NCBI RefSeq assembly: GCF_024972735.1
Contig: NZ_CP087723.1
Coordinates: forward strand, 2,480,001-2,544,000
DNA: 64,000 bases
Direction of reading: 5' to 3'
Source of the DNA: Halalkaliarchaeum sp. AArc-CO
GTDB lineage: Archaea; Halobacteriota; Halobacteria; Halobacteriales; Haloferacaceae
Shown here in pieces: positions 24,270 through 33,805 of the stretch. Both the position numbers and the translations under genes were made by a program. Below the pieces are notes generated by a model, which was given only the letters and a program-made list of their open reading frames with translations, was not told where the DNA came from and searched no databases. Positions within the stretch are counted from its first letter, which is position 1. Every line of letters begins with the position of its first letter.

Positions 24270-24539
24270 ATGGACGTCGAGGCAATCGAGGCGCGGATCG
24301 AGGAGGCGATCGCGGACGCGGAGGCGACCGTCTCGCGACCGCGGACATACGACGAGAATCACGAGGACGAACACTTCGCGGCCGTCGTCGTCTCCCCTGC
24401 GTTCGACGGGCTCTCGCTCGTCGAGCAACACCAGCTCGTGTACGACGCGCTCGACGACTGGATGACCGAGGAGATCCACGCCCTGGAGATCAAGACGTAC
24501 ACCCCCGCAGAGTACGAGGAGTTCGGCGGGGGCGCGTAG
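24270..24539 (+). CDS. BolA family protein
   Basis: This 89-residue protein matches BolA over its whole length: HFAAVVVSPAFDGLSLVEQHQLVYDAL has the class-typical helix and the invariant His, followed by EEIHALEIKTYTP. BolA proteins work with monothiol glutaredoxins in Fe-S cluster handling, or bind DNA. No glutaredoxin gene is adjacent here. The duplicated promoter just upstream is unusual. Confidence 0.88.
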   Translation: MDVEAIEARIEEAIADAEATVSRPRTYDENHEDEHFAAVVVSPAFDGLSLVEQHQLVYDALDDWMTEEIHALEIKTYTPAEYEEFGGGA

Positions 24540-24632
24540 CCGACCGGACGCCGACGGGATTCGTCGGTCGATCCATCGGATATCTGATCGATGTAGGTAG
24601 TTTTTACTCGCCGTCCGGCGGAGGTTCGATTT

Positions 24633-26039
24633 ATGGGTGAGGATTACCGAACCGAAGCGGACAGTCTCGGCGAGATGCAGGTACCGGCGGACGCCTACTG
24701 GGGGGCCCAGACCCAGCGCGCAGTAGAGAACTTCCCGATCTCGGGGATCACGTTCGGGCGACGGTTCGTCCGTGCGCTCGGCGTGGTGAAGAAAGGCGCC
24801 GCACAGGCGAACCGCGAGCTGGGCCTCCTCGAGGCGGACGTCGCCGACGCGATCGTCGAGGCGGCAGACGAGGTGATCGCTGGCGAACACGACGATCAGT
24901 TCCCGGTGGACGTGTTCCAGACCGGCTCGGGCACCTCCTCGAACATGAACGCAAACGAGGTGATCGCCAACCGGGCGGCCGAGCTCATGGGTGCCGAGAT
25001 CGGCGACCGGGTCGTCCACCCGAACGACCACGTCAACTACGGCCAGTCGAGCAACGACGTGATCCCGACGGCGATGCACGTCGCCGCCCTGGAGGCCGTC
25101 GAGAAGGACCTCGTGCCCGCCCTCGAGACGCTGCAGGCCGAACTCGCCGAAAAGGAGGCGGAGTTCGACGGCGTGGTGAAAACGGGGCGGACACACCTCC
25201 AGGACGCCACCCCCGTCCGGCTGGGCCAGGAGTTCGGCGGCTACCGCACGCAGATCGAGAAGGGGATCAAACGCGTCACCGACGTCCAGGATCACCTCCG
25301 GGAACTCGCGCTCGGCGGGACTGCGACGGGCACCGGGCTGAACACCCATCCCGACTTCCCGGGACTGGCCGCCGAGTACATCTCCGAGGAGACCGGTACG
25401 GAGTTCCGCGAGGCCGACGACCACTTCGAGGCGCAGGCGGCCCACGACGCGATGGGCGAGGCCCACGGTGCGCTCCGGACGGTCGCCGGCTCGATGAACA
25501 AGATCGCAAACGACCTCCGCCTGCTCGCGTCGGGGCCGCGAAACGGGCTCGGCGAGATCGAACAGCCCGAAAACCAGCCCGGCAGCAGCATCATGCCCGG
25601 CAAGATCAACCCGGTCGTGGCGGAGGCGGTCAACCAGGTGCACAAGCAGGTCGTCGGCAACGACGCTGCGGTCTCGGCCGGCGCGGCCCGGGGCGAGCTG
25701 GACCTCAACCTCTACAAGCCGGTGCTCGCGCACAACTTCCTGCAGTCGAGTGAGCTGCTCGCAAACGCCGCCGAAACGTTCGGCGAACGGTTCGTCGCGA
25801 AGCTCGAGGCCAACGAGGAGCACTGCAGCGATCAGGTCGAACAGGCGATGGCACTGGCGACGGCGCTCAACCCCGCGATCGGCTACGACAACGCCGCGAA
25901 GGTCGCCAAGAAGGCGCTCGCGGAGGGCAAGACCGTCCGTGAGGTCGCCATCGCGGAGGGGCACCTCACCGAGGAGGAAGCCGACGAGGTGCTCGATCCG
26001 GAGAAGATGACCCACCGGGGCATCCTCGGGGGCGACTGA
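24633..26039 (+). CDS. fumC: Fumarate hydratase, class II
   Basis: This 468-residue protein has the fumarase/aspartase signature GSSIMPGKINPV (about residue 318), TGSGTSSNMNANEV and GRTHLQDATPV active-site segments, and the length of class II fumarases. It interconverts fumarate and malate in the citric acid cycle. The ATG at 24633 gives the conserved ADSLGEMQVPADAYWGAQTQRA start. It is a single gene with a convergent neighbour six bases after the stop. Confidence 0.95.
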   Translation: MGEDYRTEADSLGEMQVPADAYWGAQTQRAVENFPISGITFGRRFVRALGVVKKGAAQANRELGLLEADVADAIVEAADEVIAGEHDDQFPVDVFQTGSGTSSNMNANEVIANRAAELMGAEIGDRVVHPNDHVNYGQSSNDVIPTAMHVAALEAVEKDLVPALETLQAELAEKEAEFDGVVKTGRTHLQDATPVRLGQEFGGYRTQIEKGIKRVTDVQDHLRELALGGTATGTGLNTHPDFPGLAAEYISEETGTEFREADDHFEAQAAHDAMGEAHGALRTVAGSMNKIANDLRLLASGPRNGLGEIEQPENQPGSSIMPGKINPVVAEAVNQVHKQVVGNDAAVSAGAARGELDLNLYKPVLAHNFLQSSELLANAAETFGERFVAKLEANEEHCSDQVEQAMALATALNPAIGYDNAAKVAKKALAEGKTVREVAIAEGHLTEEEADEVLDPEKMTHRGILGGD

Positions 26040-26045
26040 TACCGA

Positions 26046-26930
26046 TCAAAGCTCCGCCAACAACGCCTGCAGCCGTCCCCTCGCCTCGGCGTCGGGCTCC
26101 CGGTGTGGCGACCGGGGATACCCTGCCGGCGCGTCCCGCTCCCGCATTGCCCACTTCAGACCCGGGACGCCGTAATCGGCTGTGATGGCCGTGTTGAGTT
26201 CCACGAGATCCTCGTTCAGGCGTCTGGCGCGCTCGGGGTCGTTTCTGTGAGCCTCGAACACCTCGACTGTCGCCGCCGGCGCGAGGTTCGCCAGCGCGAG
26301 CACGCCCCCGACCCCGCCGGCGGAAAGCGCCTGTGCGAGGACGCTCCCGCTCCCGATCAGGAGGTCGAACTCCCCGGCAGAGCCGCCGGCGTCGGCGATC
26401 GCTTCGGCGACCCGCCGCTTCGTCCGGACGAACTCCGGAAGCGACGCGTGGGAGTCTTTCATCCCGACGACGTTCGGGTGCGTCGCGAGGCGACCGACAG
26501 TGTCCGGCTCCAGCCGCACGCCGGTGTACGCCGGCACCGAGTAGAGGTAGATCGGCAGCGGCGCGTCGCCGGCGAGTTCCCGATAGTACGCCTCCAGCGT
26601 CGCCTGATCGTGGTCGTAATAAAAAGGCGTGACGACGAGAGCGGCGTCGGCACCGGCGTCCGCCGCCGCGCGGGTCGCCGAAAGCGTCTCCCGGAGCCCC
26701 GGGCTCCCGGTGCCGGCGACCACCGGCACCGACGCCTCCTCGACGACCGTCTCGATCACCCGCGTCCGCTCTCCGGCGGTCATGAGTTCCGCCTCGCTGT
26801 TCGATCCACACGGCACCAGGAAGTCGACACCCCGGCTCTCGATCCAGTCGACGAGCTCGCGGAGCCGTCCGTAATCGACGTCGCCAGCCTCGTCGAACGG
26901 CGTCACGAGCGGCGGTCCGATTCCGTTCAT
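26046..26930 (-). CDS. DapA-family aldolase (dihydrodipicolinate synthase/KDG aldolase type)
   Basis: This 294-residue TIM-barrel protein has the conserved N-terminal PPLVTPFDEAGDVDY, a CGSNSEAELMT phosphate-site-like loop, the Tyr in YLYSVPAYTG and the Schiff-base Lys in VVGMKDSH. It belongs to the DHDPS/NAL superfamily. Haloarchaeal homologues serve either as KDG aldolases or as DapA; the CGSNSE loop rather than GTTGE makes true DapA less likely. The next gene on the same strand encodes a glycosidase-like protein, so a sugar role is possible. Confidence 0.85.
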   Translation of the reverse strand: MNGIGPPLVTPFDEAGDVDYGRLRELVDWIESRGVDFLVPCGSNSEAELMTAGERTRVIETVVEEASVPVVAGTGSPGLRETLSATRAAADAGADAALVVTPFYYDHDQATLEAYYRELAGDAPLPIYLYSVPAYTGVRLEPDTVGRLATHPNVVGMKDSHASLPEFVRTKRRVAEAIADAGGSAGEFDLLIGSGSVLAQALSAGGVGGVLALANLAPAATVEVFEAHRNDPERARRLNEDLVELNTAITADYGVPGLKWAMRERDAPAGYPRSPHREPDAEARGRLQALLAEL

Positions 26931-26979
26931 GCCGACGCCTACGTTCAGGGGGGTCTTTATTCGTCCGGGCGGAATGTCG

Positions 26980-27846
26980 TCATTCGTCCGGGCGGTGTGT
27001 CTTTCCCTCGTCGCTTTCCTCCGCCCGGATTCGGCGGATCGTCGCCGCCGCCTGCGAGGCGTCGTAGCCGAAGAAGACGTCCTTGGCGTACCGGTTTGTG
27101 ACCTCCGTCGCGTGCTGGAGGTTTTCGATCTCGACGTCGACCGCGTACAGTTCGATCGAGAACGGCGTCGCCGGTGGCTCCCCGTCGGGGTCGTACGAGC
27201 CGCCCAGCCGGGACCGGAACCCGCGGGCGATCGACTCGAGCCAGTAGGTCGTCCCGTAGTCCAGATCGTAGAGAGGAACGACGAACTCGTCGACGACCTC
27301 CGCGAGCGCGTCGACGTCCAGTCCCGATCGCTTCGAGAGGTGATCGGGGTACGGGTCGGGGTACAGCGTCAGATACGACCGGCCGGGGATCCGGTCGACC
27401 GCCTCCGTGACGAACTCGGTGATCACTGCCTCGCGCCACTCGTCGCGATCGTCGTGCGGACTCTCCTCGAACAGCCGGTTGCACCGCTCACACCGGCAGT
27501 ACCCCTCCCGGGGGAACCCGACGTCGTCGAGCCTGACGTCGGGTTCGACGGCGGCACAGTCCGCGATCGTCTCGAGCAGCCCCTCGCGATAGCGCTCGTG
27601 AGTCGGACAGACGTACGACCAGTCGAAGTACGGGCGTTCCCGGGTGGCGGGTTCGCCGTCAGCATCGACCGCCGCAAGCGACGGGTCACCCCGGACGGCG
27701 GCGTTGTCACCGAAACACGACACCATGTTGACCGCGCCGGCGAGCGGCTCGCCGCCCCGTCCGGAGACGTCTTTTACCTCGTAGAACCCGCGGTCGAACT
27801 CCGGCCAATCCGCCTCGTCTTCGTTCCGTGTGACGACTCCGTACAT
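26980..27846 (-). CDS. Uncharacterised TIM-barrel glycosidase-like protein
   Basis: This 288-residue soluble protein has a Cys4-like pattern embedded in a barrel strand (DVGFPREGYCRCERCNRLF, about residue 110), which is seen in hypothetical glycoside-hydrolase-like families. SYVCPTHERYREGLLETI precedes it and YLTLYPDPYPDH follows. Catalytic residues cannot be assigned. It is read in the same direction as the small protein at 27856 and the aldolase at 26046. Confidence 0.6.
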   Translation of the reverse strand: MYGVVTRNEDEADWPEFDRGFYEVKDVSGRGGEPLAGAVNMVSCFGDNAAVRGDPSLAAVDADGEPATRERPYFDWSYVCPTHERYREGLLETIADCAAVEPDVRLDDVGFPREGYCRCERCNRLFEESPHDDRDEWREAVITEFVTEAVDRIPGRSYLTLYPDPYPDHLSKRSGLDVDALAEVVDEFVVPLYDLDYGTTYWLESIARGFRSRLGGSYDPDGEPPATPFSIELYAVDVEIENLQHATEVTNRYAKDVFFGYDASQAAATIRRIRAEESDEGKTHRPDE

Positions 27847-27855
27847 CCAACCGCG

Positions 27856-27960
27856 TTACTCCTGCACCTCGACCTCGACGGGCTCTTTGTCGCCCGAAAA
27901 GAGGACGTACACCAGGATCAGGAACACGACGACCAGGAGCAACTTCGCTTTCGTGGACAT
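27856..27960 (-). CDS. 34-residue single-TM small protein
   Basis: An ATG at 27960 opens a 34-codon frame ending in TAA. It encodes a basic N-terminus (MSTKAK), one hydrophobic helix (LLLVVVFLILVYVLF) and an acidic tail (GDKEPVEVEVQE). That is the classic layout of a small membrane protein with an outside-negative tail. It lies nine bases before the 26980-27846 gene on the same strand, suggesting co-transcription. I do not know the family. Confidence 0.6.
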   Translation of the reverse strand: MSTKAKLLLVVVFLILVYVLFSGDKEPVEVEVQE

Positions 27961-28023
27961 ACGCGTACCTCCAACCTCCGGCGGCTAAAACGCTTCGGCG
28001 TCCCCGGTCCGTGTCGGGGAAAC

Positions 28024-28485
28024 TCACTCCACCGCGAGATGCTCGGCGATCCCCTCGTGGATGATCGTCCCGCAGTAGTTACACCGGACGCCGTCGGAGA
28101 TGACGTCGAAAGCGGTCTCGACGGGCTCGTCGGCGTTCGTGATGCAGTTGTGGTTCGGACACGAGAGCAGCCCCGACACCCGGTCGGGGCGTTCGACGCG
28201 GTTCTTCTCGACGACGTCGAAGTCGCGGACGATGTTGATCGTCGCCTCCGGCGCGATCAACGAGAGCACGTCCACCTCCGACTGACTCAGTTCCCTGTCC
28301 TCGACCTTCAGGATGTCTTTCCGGCCGAGCCGGTCGGAGGAGACGTTCATCCCGATCGAGACGCCGTGGCCATCCGAGCCGTCGATGCCCAAAATCGCGA
28401 GCACGTTGAGTGCCTGGCCGGCCGCGATGTGATCGATGACGGTGCCGTTCCGGATCTTCGAAACGCGGAGTTGGTGGTCGCTCAT
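28024..28485 (-). CDS. pyrI: Aspartate carbamoyltransferase regulatory chain
   Basis: This 153-residue protein has the PyrI N-terminal nucleotide-binding domain (GTVIDHIAAGQALNVLAIL) and the C-terminal zinc domain with CPNHNC and CNYC. It binds CTP/ATP to regulate the catalytic trimers. It follows pyrB by 13 bases in one operon, the order pyrB-pyrI being standard. Confidence 0.96.
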   Translation of the reverse strand: MSDHQLRVSKIRNGTVIDHIAAGQALNVLAILGIDGSDGHGVSIGMNVSSDRLGRKDILKVEDRELSQSEVDVLSLIAPEATINIVRDFDVVEKNRVERPDRVSGLLSCPNHNCITNADEPVETAFDVISDGVRCNYCGTIIHEGIAEHLAVE

Positions 28486-28498
28486 GGTACTGTGGAAC

Positions 28499-29413
28499 TC
28501 ACCCGTGGTTCTCCAGCAGCATCTCCAGAAGCGCCATCCGCACGGGGACGCCGTTGTGGGCCTGCTGGAAGTAGCTCGCGTGGTCTGTCTCGTCGACGTC
28601 CGGGGCGATCTCGTCGACCCGCGGGAGCGGATGCATGACCGTGAGATCGTCTGGCCCGGCCGCGAGCGTCTCTGCGTCGATCTGATACTCGCCGGCGACG
28701 GCGCGGTACTCGGTCTCGTCGGGGAACCGCTCTCTCTGGATCCGGGTCACGTACAGGACGTCCAGTTCCGACAACACCGGCTCGAGATCGGTGTGTTCCC
28801 GGACCTGTGCGCCGGCCTCGTGGAGATCGAACCGGACGCTTCGGGGAAGTCGAAGCGACTCCGGGCTGATGAAGTGCTGGCTCACCTCGAAGTTCGCCAG
28901 CGCCGACGCCAGCGAGTGAACGGTCCGCCCGTACTTCAGATCTCCCATGATCCCGACCGTGAGATCGTCGAGACCGTGCTCCTCCCGGATCGTGTACAGA
29001 TCCAGGAGCGTCTGACTCGGGTGCTGACCGGCGCCGTCGCCCGCGTTTATCACCGGCACGTCGACGAACTCGCTCGCGAGTTTCGCCGCCCCCTCGCTTG
29101 GATGGCGCAGCACGATCGCGTCGGCGTATCCCTCGATGACCCGCACCGTATCAGCCAGCGATTCCCCCTTGGTGACCGACGAGGATTCGACCGACCCCAT
29201 GTCGATCGTACTGCCACCGAGACGCTTTGCGGCCGCATCGAAGCTCATCTTCGTCCGCGTGCTCGGCTCGAAAAAGCAGAGCCCGAGGACGAGGCCGGGA
29301 CAGCTGTCCCGGGAGGCCCCGAGGTCGTCGGCAACGTCGCCAGCCCGGTCGAGCACCGCCTCGACGTCCGACCGGGACAGCTGTGCCGCCGAGATGAGAT
29401 GGTCGTGACGCAT
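28499..29413 (-). CDS. pyrB: Aspartate carbamoyltransferase catalytic chain
   Basis: This 304-residue protein has the carbamoyl-phosphate-binding [11 protein letters not shown] motif and the [12 protein letters not shown] motif of ATCases. It makes N-carbamoyl-aspartate, the committed step of pyrimidine synthesis. I take the ATG at 29413; a GTG just before it is less likely. pyrI follows in the operon. Confidence 0.97.
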   Translation of the reverse strand: MRHDHLISAAQLSRSDVEAVLDRAGDVADDLGASRDSCPGLVLGLCFFEPSTRTKMSFDAAAKRLGGSTIDMGSVESSSVTKGESLADTVRVIEGYADAIVLRHPSEGAAKLASEFVDVPVINAGDGAGQHPSQTLLDLYTIREEHGLDDLTVGIMGDLKYGRTVHSLASALANFEVSQHFISPESLRLPRSVRFDLHEAGAQVREHTDLEPVLSELDVLYVTRIQRERFPDETEYRAVAGEYQIDAETLAAGPDDLTVMHPLPRVDEIAPDVDETDHASYFQQAHNGVPVRMALLEMLLENHG

Positions 29414-29495
29414 CACTGTACACCGCGTGTGACATCGACTTGAATCTCACGGGTATCGGATCTCGAAGAGACACCCACGAACGTGGATAGAATCG

Positions 29496-29840
29496 TCAGT
29501 CGTCGGCGCCTGCGGCTTCCTCGCCGGATGCGGGCTCGCGTTCGTCGCCGTCGATGCTCGGCGGGTACTCGCCGCGTCTGAGTCGCAGGTCCGACTGGGG
29601 ACGCGCCATACACGTCAACGCGAACTCTTCGGCTTCCTGTTCGGTGAGCCCACGGGCGATGGCGGCCGGCTGGGCCACTTCGCCCTCGAGGATCCGCGCC
29701 GAACAGGCGAGACACATGCCGACGCGACACGAGTACTCGTGGGCGATACCCTCCTCGATACAGGCGTTGAGAATCGTCTGCGTGTCCGACACCCGAACGC
29801 GTTCGCCGGTGCCGGCGAACTCCACCGTGTACTCGGCCAT
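29496..29840 (-). CDS. 2Fe-2S ferredoxin (plant type)
   Basis: This 114-residue acidic protein has the [2Fe-2S] ligands CRVGMCLAC (C-x4-C-x2-C) and a fourth Cys in FALTCMARPQ, in the beta-grasp fold of plant-type ferredoxins. It lacks the N-terminal acidic insertion of the main halophilic ferredoxin and has a long acidic C-terminus. It would carry electrons for oxidoreductases; the partner is unknown. Confidence 0.9.
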   Translation of the reverse strand: MAEYTVEFAGTGERVRVSDTQTILNACIEEGIAHEYSCRVGMCLACSARILEGEVAQPAAIARGLTEQEAEEFALTCMARPQSDLRLRRGEYPPSIDGDEREPASGEEAAGADD

Positions 29841-29972
29841 GTCGAACCGCTTCGGTCAGGTGTAGCAAAACTCTTGTCACTGCCTGCGCGCGTCGGGGGC
29901 GTCGAACGGTTCCCGCAGACGACACACGAAACGGAACGACTAACCGCTCTCCCGCCTCCAACCCGATAAACG

Positions 29973-30968
29973 ATGAAGGCGACAGCGAGAGCACACCCCA
30001 TCCAGGGGCTCGTGAAGTATCACGGACTCAAGCAAAACGACCCGCGGATCCCGTACCACGACAGTATCTCCGTGTGTACCGCACCCACACACACCACGAC
30101 GACCGTCGAGTGGCAACCGGACGCCGCCGAGGACGTCTTCTACATCGACGGCGAGGAGGTCGACGGGCACGCCGAAGACAGGATCCAACTGGTGGTCGAC
30201 CACGTGCGGGACCTCGCCGGGATCGATCACCCGGTCCGGTTCGAGTCGGAGAACTCGTTCCCGTCGAACATCGGGTTCGGCTCCTCCTCGTCGGGGTTTG
30301 CGGCGGCGGCGCTTGCGCTGACCGAAGCTGCGGGGCTGGACTTCTCCCGGCAGGAGATCTCCGCGGTCGCACGGCGCGGGTCGCTTTCGGCGGCGCGGTC
30401 GGTGACCGGCGCCTACTCCCAGCTGTTTGCGGGTCTCAACGACGAGGACTGCATCTCCCGGCGGCTCCCGACGGGCACGGGTGACGACGGCTTCCATCCG
30501 GAGACAGACCTCCGGACGATCGCGGTGCACGTGCCGGCGTTCAAACAGACCGAACGGGCCCACGAGGAAGCCGAAGAGAGTCACATGTTTCAGGCGCGGC
30601 TGGCGCACATCCACGAACAGCTCGGGGAGATGCGCGACGCGCTCCGGGAGGGATCGTTCGACCGGATCTTCGAGCTCGCCGAACACGACTCGCTTTCCCT
30701 CACCGCGGCGACGATGACCGGACCATCCGGGTGGGTGTACTGGCAGCCCGAGACGATCGCCGTCTTCAACGCGGTCCGGGAGCTCCGAAAGGAGGAAGAC
30801 GTCCCAGTCTATTTCTCGACGGACACGGGCGCATCCGTCTACGTGAACACCCAGGAGGGCTACGAGGACAGGGTCGAAGAGCGGATCGCAGAAATCGGCG
30901 TCGACACCGAGGTCTGGAGCGTCGGCGGGCCGGCGGAGGTCCTCGGTCCGGGCGACGCACTGTTTTAA
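29973..30968 (+). CDS. mvaD: Phosphomevalonate decarboxylase (MvaD family)
   Basis: This 331-residue GHMP-superfamily protein has SENSFPSNIGFGSSSSGFAAAA as the ATP-binding loop and the typical N-terminal KYHGLKQNDPRIPYHDSISV. In Haloferax volcanii the orthologous protein decarboxylates mevalonate 5-phosphate to isopentenyl phosphate in the alternative mevalonate route; this close-looking homologue should do the same, feeding archaeal lipids and carotenoids. The ATG at 29973 fits the family start. Confidence 0.9.
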   Translation: MKATARAHPIQGLVKYHGLKQNDPRIPYHDSISVCTAPTHTTTTVEWQPDAAEDVFYIDGEEVDGHAEDRIQLVVDHVRDLAGIDHPVRFESENSFPSNIGFGSSSSGFAAAALALTEAAGLDFSRQEISAVARRGSLSAARSVTGAYSQLFAGLNDEDCISRRLPTGTGDDGFHPETDLRTIAVHVPAFKQTERAHEEAEESHMFQARLAHIHEQLGEMRDALREGSFDRIFELAEHDSLSLTAATMTGPSGWVYWQPETIAVFNAVRELRKEEDVPVYFSTDTGASVYVNTQEGYEDRVEERIAEIGVDTEVWSVGGPAEVLGPGDALF

Positions 30969-31042
30969 GTGTTCGCTCGACCGCCGCGCGTTTCGCCGGT
31001 CGGGCCCGGAGGCTCAAGAGGCTGCGGCACCTCCCTTCGGGT

Positions 31043-32290
31043 ATGCGAGTCGTGGTTTTCGGCGCGGGCTATGCAGGACTGACGCTCACACAGCGGCTCG
31101 AATCGAGCCTTCCGGATTCGGTCGAACTGCTGCTCGTCGACGAGACTGAAACACATCTCGTTCGTCACGAGCTCCACCGCGTGATCCGGCGCCCGGCCGT
31201 GATCGACGCGATCGAGGTGCCGCTGGGATCGGTGCTCGATCGCGCCAGGGTGGTGACGGGAAGCATCGACGGGATCGATCCCGAGGCCGGCCTCGCGACG
31301 TTTCGGGACGGACAGGTTCCGGAGGTCGCACGCGAGGACGGGACGCTGGCGTACGATTACGGTGCCGTCTGTCTCGGCTCCGAGACCGCGTTTTACGACC
31401 TCCCGGGGGTAAAGGAGCACGGGCTCCCGCTGAAGCGGAAGGAGCACGCGCTTTCGATCCGAGATCGGTTCCTCGACCTGTGTGAGACTCTCGAGCCCCG
31501 AGAGACCAGGCGGGTCGTGGTCGGTGGCGGCGGGCTCTCGGGCATCCAGATCGCCGGCGAACTCGCCGCACTCGCCCGAGAACGGAGCGTCCCGGTCGGA
31601 CCAGCAAACGGAACCGATGCGACGAACGCGGGTCGGATCGAGATCGTGCTCCTCGAACAGCTAGAGACGCTGGCCCCCGGGTTCGGCTCCGCCTTCCAGC
31701 GAGCGATCCGGGCAGCACTCGTCGACCACGGCGTCGACGTCAGAACGAAAACGCCGGTGCGCGAGGCGACCGCCGACGCGGTCGAGACCGACGCGGGAAC
31801 CCTCGAAACAGACCTGTTCGTGTGGGCCGGGGGTATTCGAGGACCGGACGCGACCGCGGGGGAACGACCGACGGTACGTGCGGACCTCCGGCTCTCCGAG
31901 TCGACGTTCGTCGTCGGCGACGCCGGCCGGATCGTCGACGCCGACGGACGGTCGGTTCCGGCGACGGCCTCGGCGGCCATCCGGGCCAGCGAGACTGCAG
32001 CCGAGAACCTCACGCGACTGGTCGAGCACGCTCTCGATGACACCACCGAGTTCGAGCCGTCGCTCGAGCGGTACCGGTATTCGGTGCCTGGATGGGCAGT
32101 CTCGGTCGGAGACGAGGCCGTGGCTGTCGTCGGCGGACAGGTTCTCACCGGACAGCCCGCCCGGAAGCTGAAAGCCGCCATCGGCGGCGGGTACCTGGCG
32201 TCGACCCGCGCGACCCGGCAGGCGATACAGCTCGTGCAATCGGAGCTGGGCCTGCCGACGCGTGGACTGCCGGACCGATCCGAGCGGTAA
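31043..32290 (+). CDS. FAD-dependent NADH dehydrogenase (NDH-2 type)
   Basis: From the ATG at 31043 the protein has 415 residues. It opens with a Rossmann FAD motif (VVVFGAGYAGLTLTQRL), has a second dinucleotide fold (RRVVVGGGGLSGIQIAGEL) and a flavin-binding C-terminal motif (STFVVGDAGRIVD). This is the pyridine nucleotide-disulfide oxidoreductase layout of type II NADH dehydrogenases, which pass electrons to menaquinone without pumping protons. The final 60 residues may anchor it to the membrane. The frame runs upstream through mvaD, but that is a shadow. Confidence 0.85.
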   Translation: MRVVVFGAGYAGLTLTQRLESSLPDSVELLLVDETETHLVRHELHRVIRRPAVIDAIEVPLGSVLDRARVVTGSIDGIDPEAGLATFRDGQVPEVAREDGTLAYDYGAVCLGSETAFYDLPGVKEHGLPLKRKEHALSIRDRFLDLCETLEPRETRRVVVGGGGLSGIQIAGELAALARERSVPVGPANGTDATNAGRIEIVLLEQLETLAPGFGSAFQRAIRAALVDHGVDVRTKTPVREATADAVETDAGTLETDLFVWAGGIRGPDATAGERPTVRADLRLSESTFVVGDAGRIVDADGRSVPATASAAIRASETAAENLTRLVEHALDDTTEFEPSLERYRYSVPGWAVSVGDEAVAVVGGQVLTGQPARKLKAAIGGGYLASTRATRQAIQLVQSELGLPTRGLPDRSER

Positions 32291-32296
32291 CCAGTC

Positions 32297-33634
32297 TCAC
32301 TCCTCGGGACGCCGAACGGGTTTCGGGTCGTCGATTCGGCGGCTCACGTCCAGGTGATAATGTTTCAACACGTCGCGACCGAGCAACAGCGGATGGCTCA
32401 TGTGGGCCCTGTCCGCGATGCTGGCTTCGACGGTGTGCTGGGTGCCGCCGATCCCGAGCACGATGTCTACGACCGGGCGTGATCGGCCCTTCTTCTGGGA
32501 GCCTGACCGGACCTTGCTCACGGTGTGGATCGGTCCCGCCCCGATATCGGCGGCCAGCTGGAGATCGATCGAGCTCCGGTCGGCACCCGTGTCCGACTTC
32601 CCGACGACGGTTCTGGTCCCCCGGGTTCCCGTGACGACGACGTGCTCGGTGAAGCCGATGACGGCGGGATCGACGTAGCGTTCCGGCTCGTCTGCGGGCA
32701 TACAGGACGGGACTGAGTCGTCGAGCGTCGCCGCCAGGTCGGCCACCTGGTCGTCGTCGACCGACCCGCCGCCGCGTTCGATCGCCAGCTTCGCGATGTA
32801 GGGGGCCGGGCTGGTTTCGGTCGCCTCGTAGAGCCCCCGGAACCCCGCGGTGGGGTTCACTTCGAGCACGTGCCAACCGTCCGTCCCCTCGATGAGGTCC
32901 ACGCCGGCGTAATCCAGGCCCAGAACCGCCGTCGCCTCGAGCGCGTAGGCCGCCGCCGCTTTCGGGAGGCTGTCGGTACAGCCCTCGACACGGCCGCCCC
33001 GGGCGACGTTGGTTCGCCACTCCGACTCGGCGGCGTGCCGGACCATCGCGCCGACGATCTCCTCGCCGACGACGTACACGCGGAGGTCACGAGGGGGGCG
33101 ATCGTTCATCCCAATCAGCTCCTGTAGAAACGCCCGGCGCTGTCCGACCACCGGGCTGAGCGACTCGGCGGTGTCGACCTTCCAGGCACCGCCACCGTGG
33201 GTCCCGATCGCGGTCTTGTACACCGCTTCCGGGCCGAACGTCTCCCGATGCCGGTTGAGAAGCTCTCCACTCAGCGCGAAGATGGTACCGGGGATCGGAA
33301 TGCCGGCGTTCACCAGTCGCGCCGCGCTCGCGATCTTGTGGGTCGCAAGCGCCGTCGCGTGGGGATCGTTGAGCGTCGGCCGCAGCGCAGCGATCGTCTC
33401 CGCGATCCCGACGTGTTCGGCGGGCTGTTCCGTGCTCGAAAGCAACAGTCGATTGGCGACGACGTCGACGTCGGGCTCGAGTCGGATCGCTCCGTCTCGC
33501 ATGTGCACGATCGTATTCGGCTCGCGGAGCCACTCGGGGTGATGGCCCAGCGCCTCGACAGCGTTACAGATCGCCTTCGATTCCTTGCTGTCGTGCAGGC
33601 TCAACACCCCCACGCGCACGGGATCAGATTCCAT
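32297..33634 (-). CDS. RimK-like ATP-grasp ligase fused to a RimB-type aspartic protease domain
   Basis: From the ATG at 33634 there are 445 residues. The first 290 form an ATP-grasp glutamate ligase like RimK (YKTAIGTHGGGAWKVDT, VLEVNPTAGFRGLYEAT). The last 130 resemble the RimB/retropepsin-like ATP-dependent zinc protease family (VVGKSDTGADRSSIDL with the DTGA active site, and HPLLLGRDVL). RimK adds glutamate residues to a protein C-terminus or small peptide and RimB-type enzymes act on the same pathway. Here both are in one chain. The target is unknown. Confidence 0.8.
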   Translation of the reverse strand: MESDPVRVGVLSLHDSKESKAICNAVEALGHHPEWLREPNTIVHMRDGAIRLEPDVDVVANRLLLSSTEQPAEHVGIAETIAALRPTLNDPHATALATHKIASAARLVNAGIPIPGTIFALSGELLNRHRETFGPEAVYKTAIGTHGGGAWKVDTAESLSPVVGQRRAFLQELIGMNDRPPRDLRVYVVGEEIVGAMVRHAAESEWRTNVARGGRVEGCTDSLPKAAAAYALEATAVLGLDYAGVDLIEGTDGWHVLEVNPTAGFRGLYEATETSPAPYIAKLAIERGGGSVDDDQVADLAATLDDSVPSCMPADEPERYVDPAVIGFTEHVVVTGTRGTRTVVGKSDTGADRSSIDLQLAADIGAGPIHTVSKVRSGSQKKGRSRPVVDIVLGIGGTQHTVEASIADRAHMSHPLLLGRDVLKHYHLDVSRRIDDPKPVRRPEE

Positions 33635-33805
33635 ATACACCCTTTGGAGGGGCCGGGAATAACCATAACTATTGTTTGTGAATATTGATTCGGCCGACGC
33701 ACCATCCCGCAGGTGCCGCGACCGTAGCTACGGATCACGACCGTTTCGACGTCCGTTCACTCACGAGTGATGGGCTTTTTGAGGCCGCTACGACAACTGT
33801 GAGAT

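Noticed and set aside
24240-26015. 591-residue minus-strand ORF
   Set aside because: It is the antisense of bolA and fumC. The fumarase signature on the other strand settles it.
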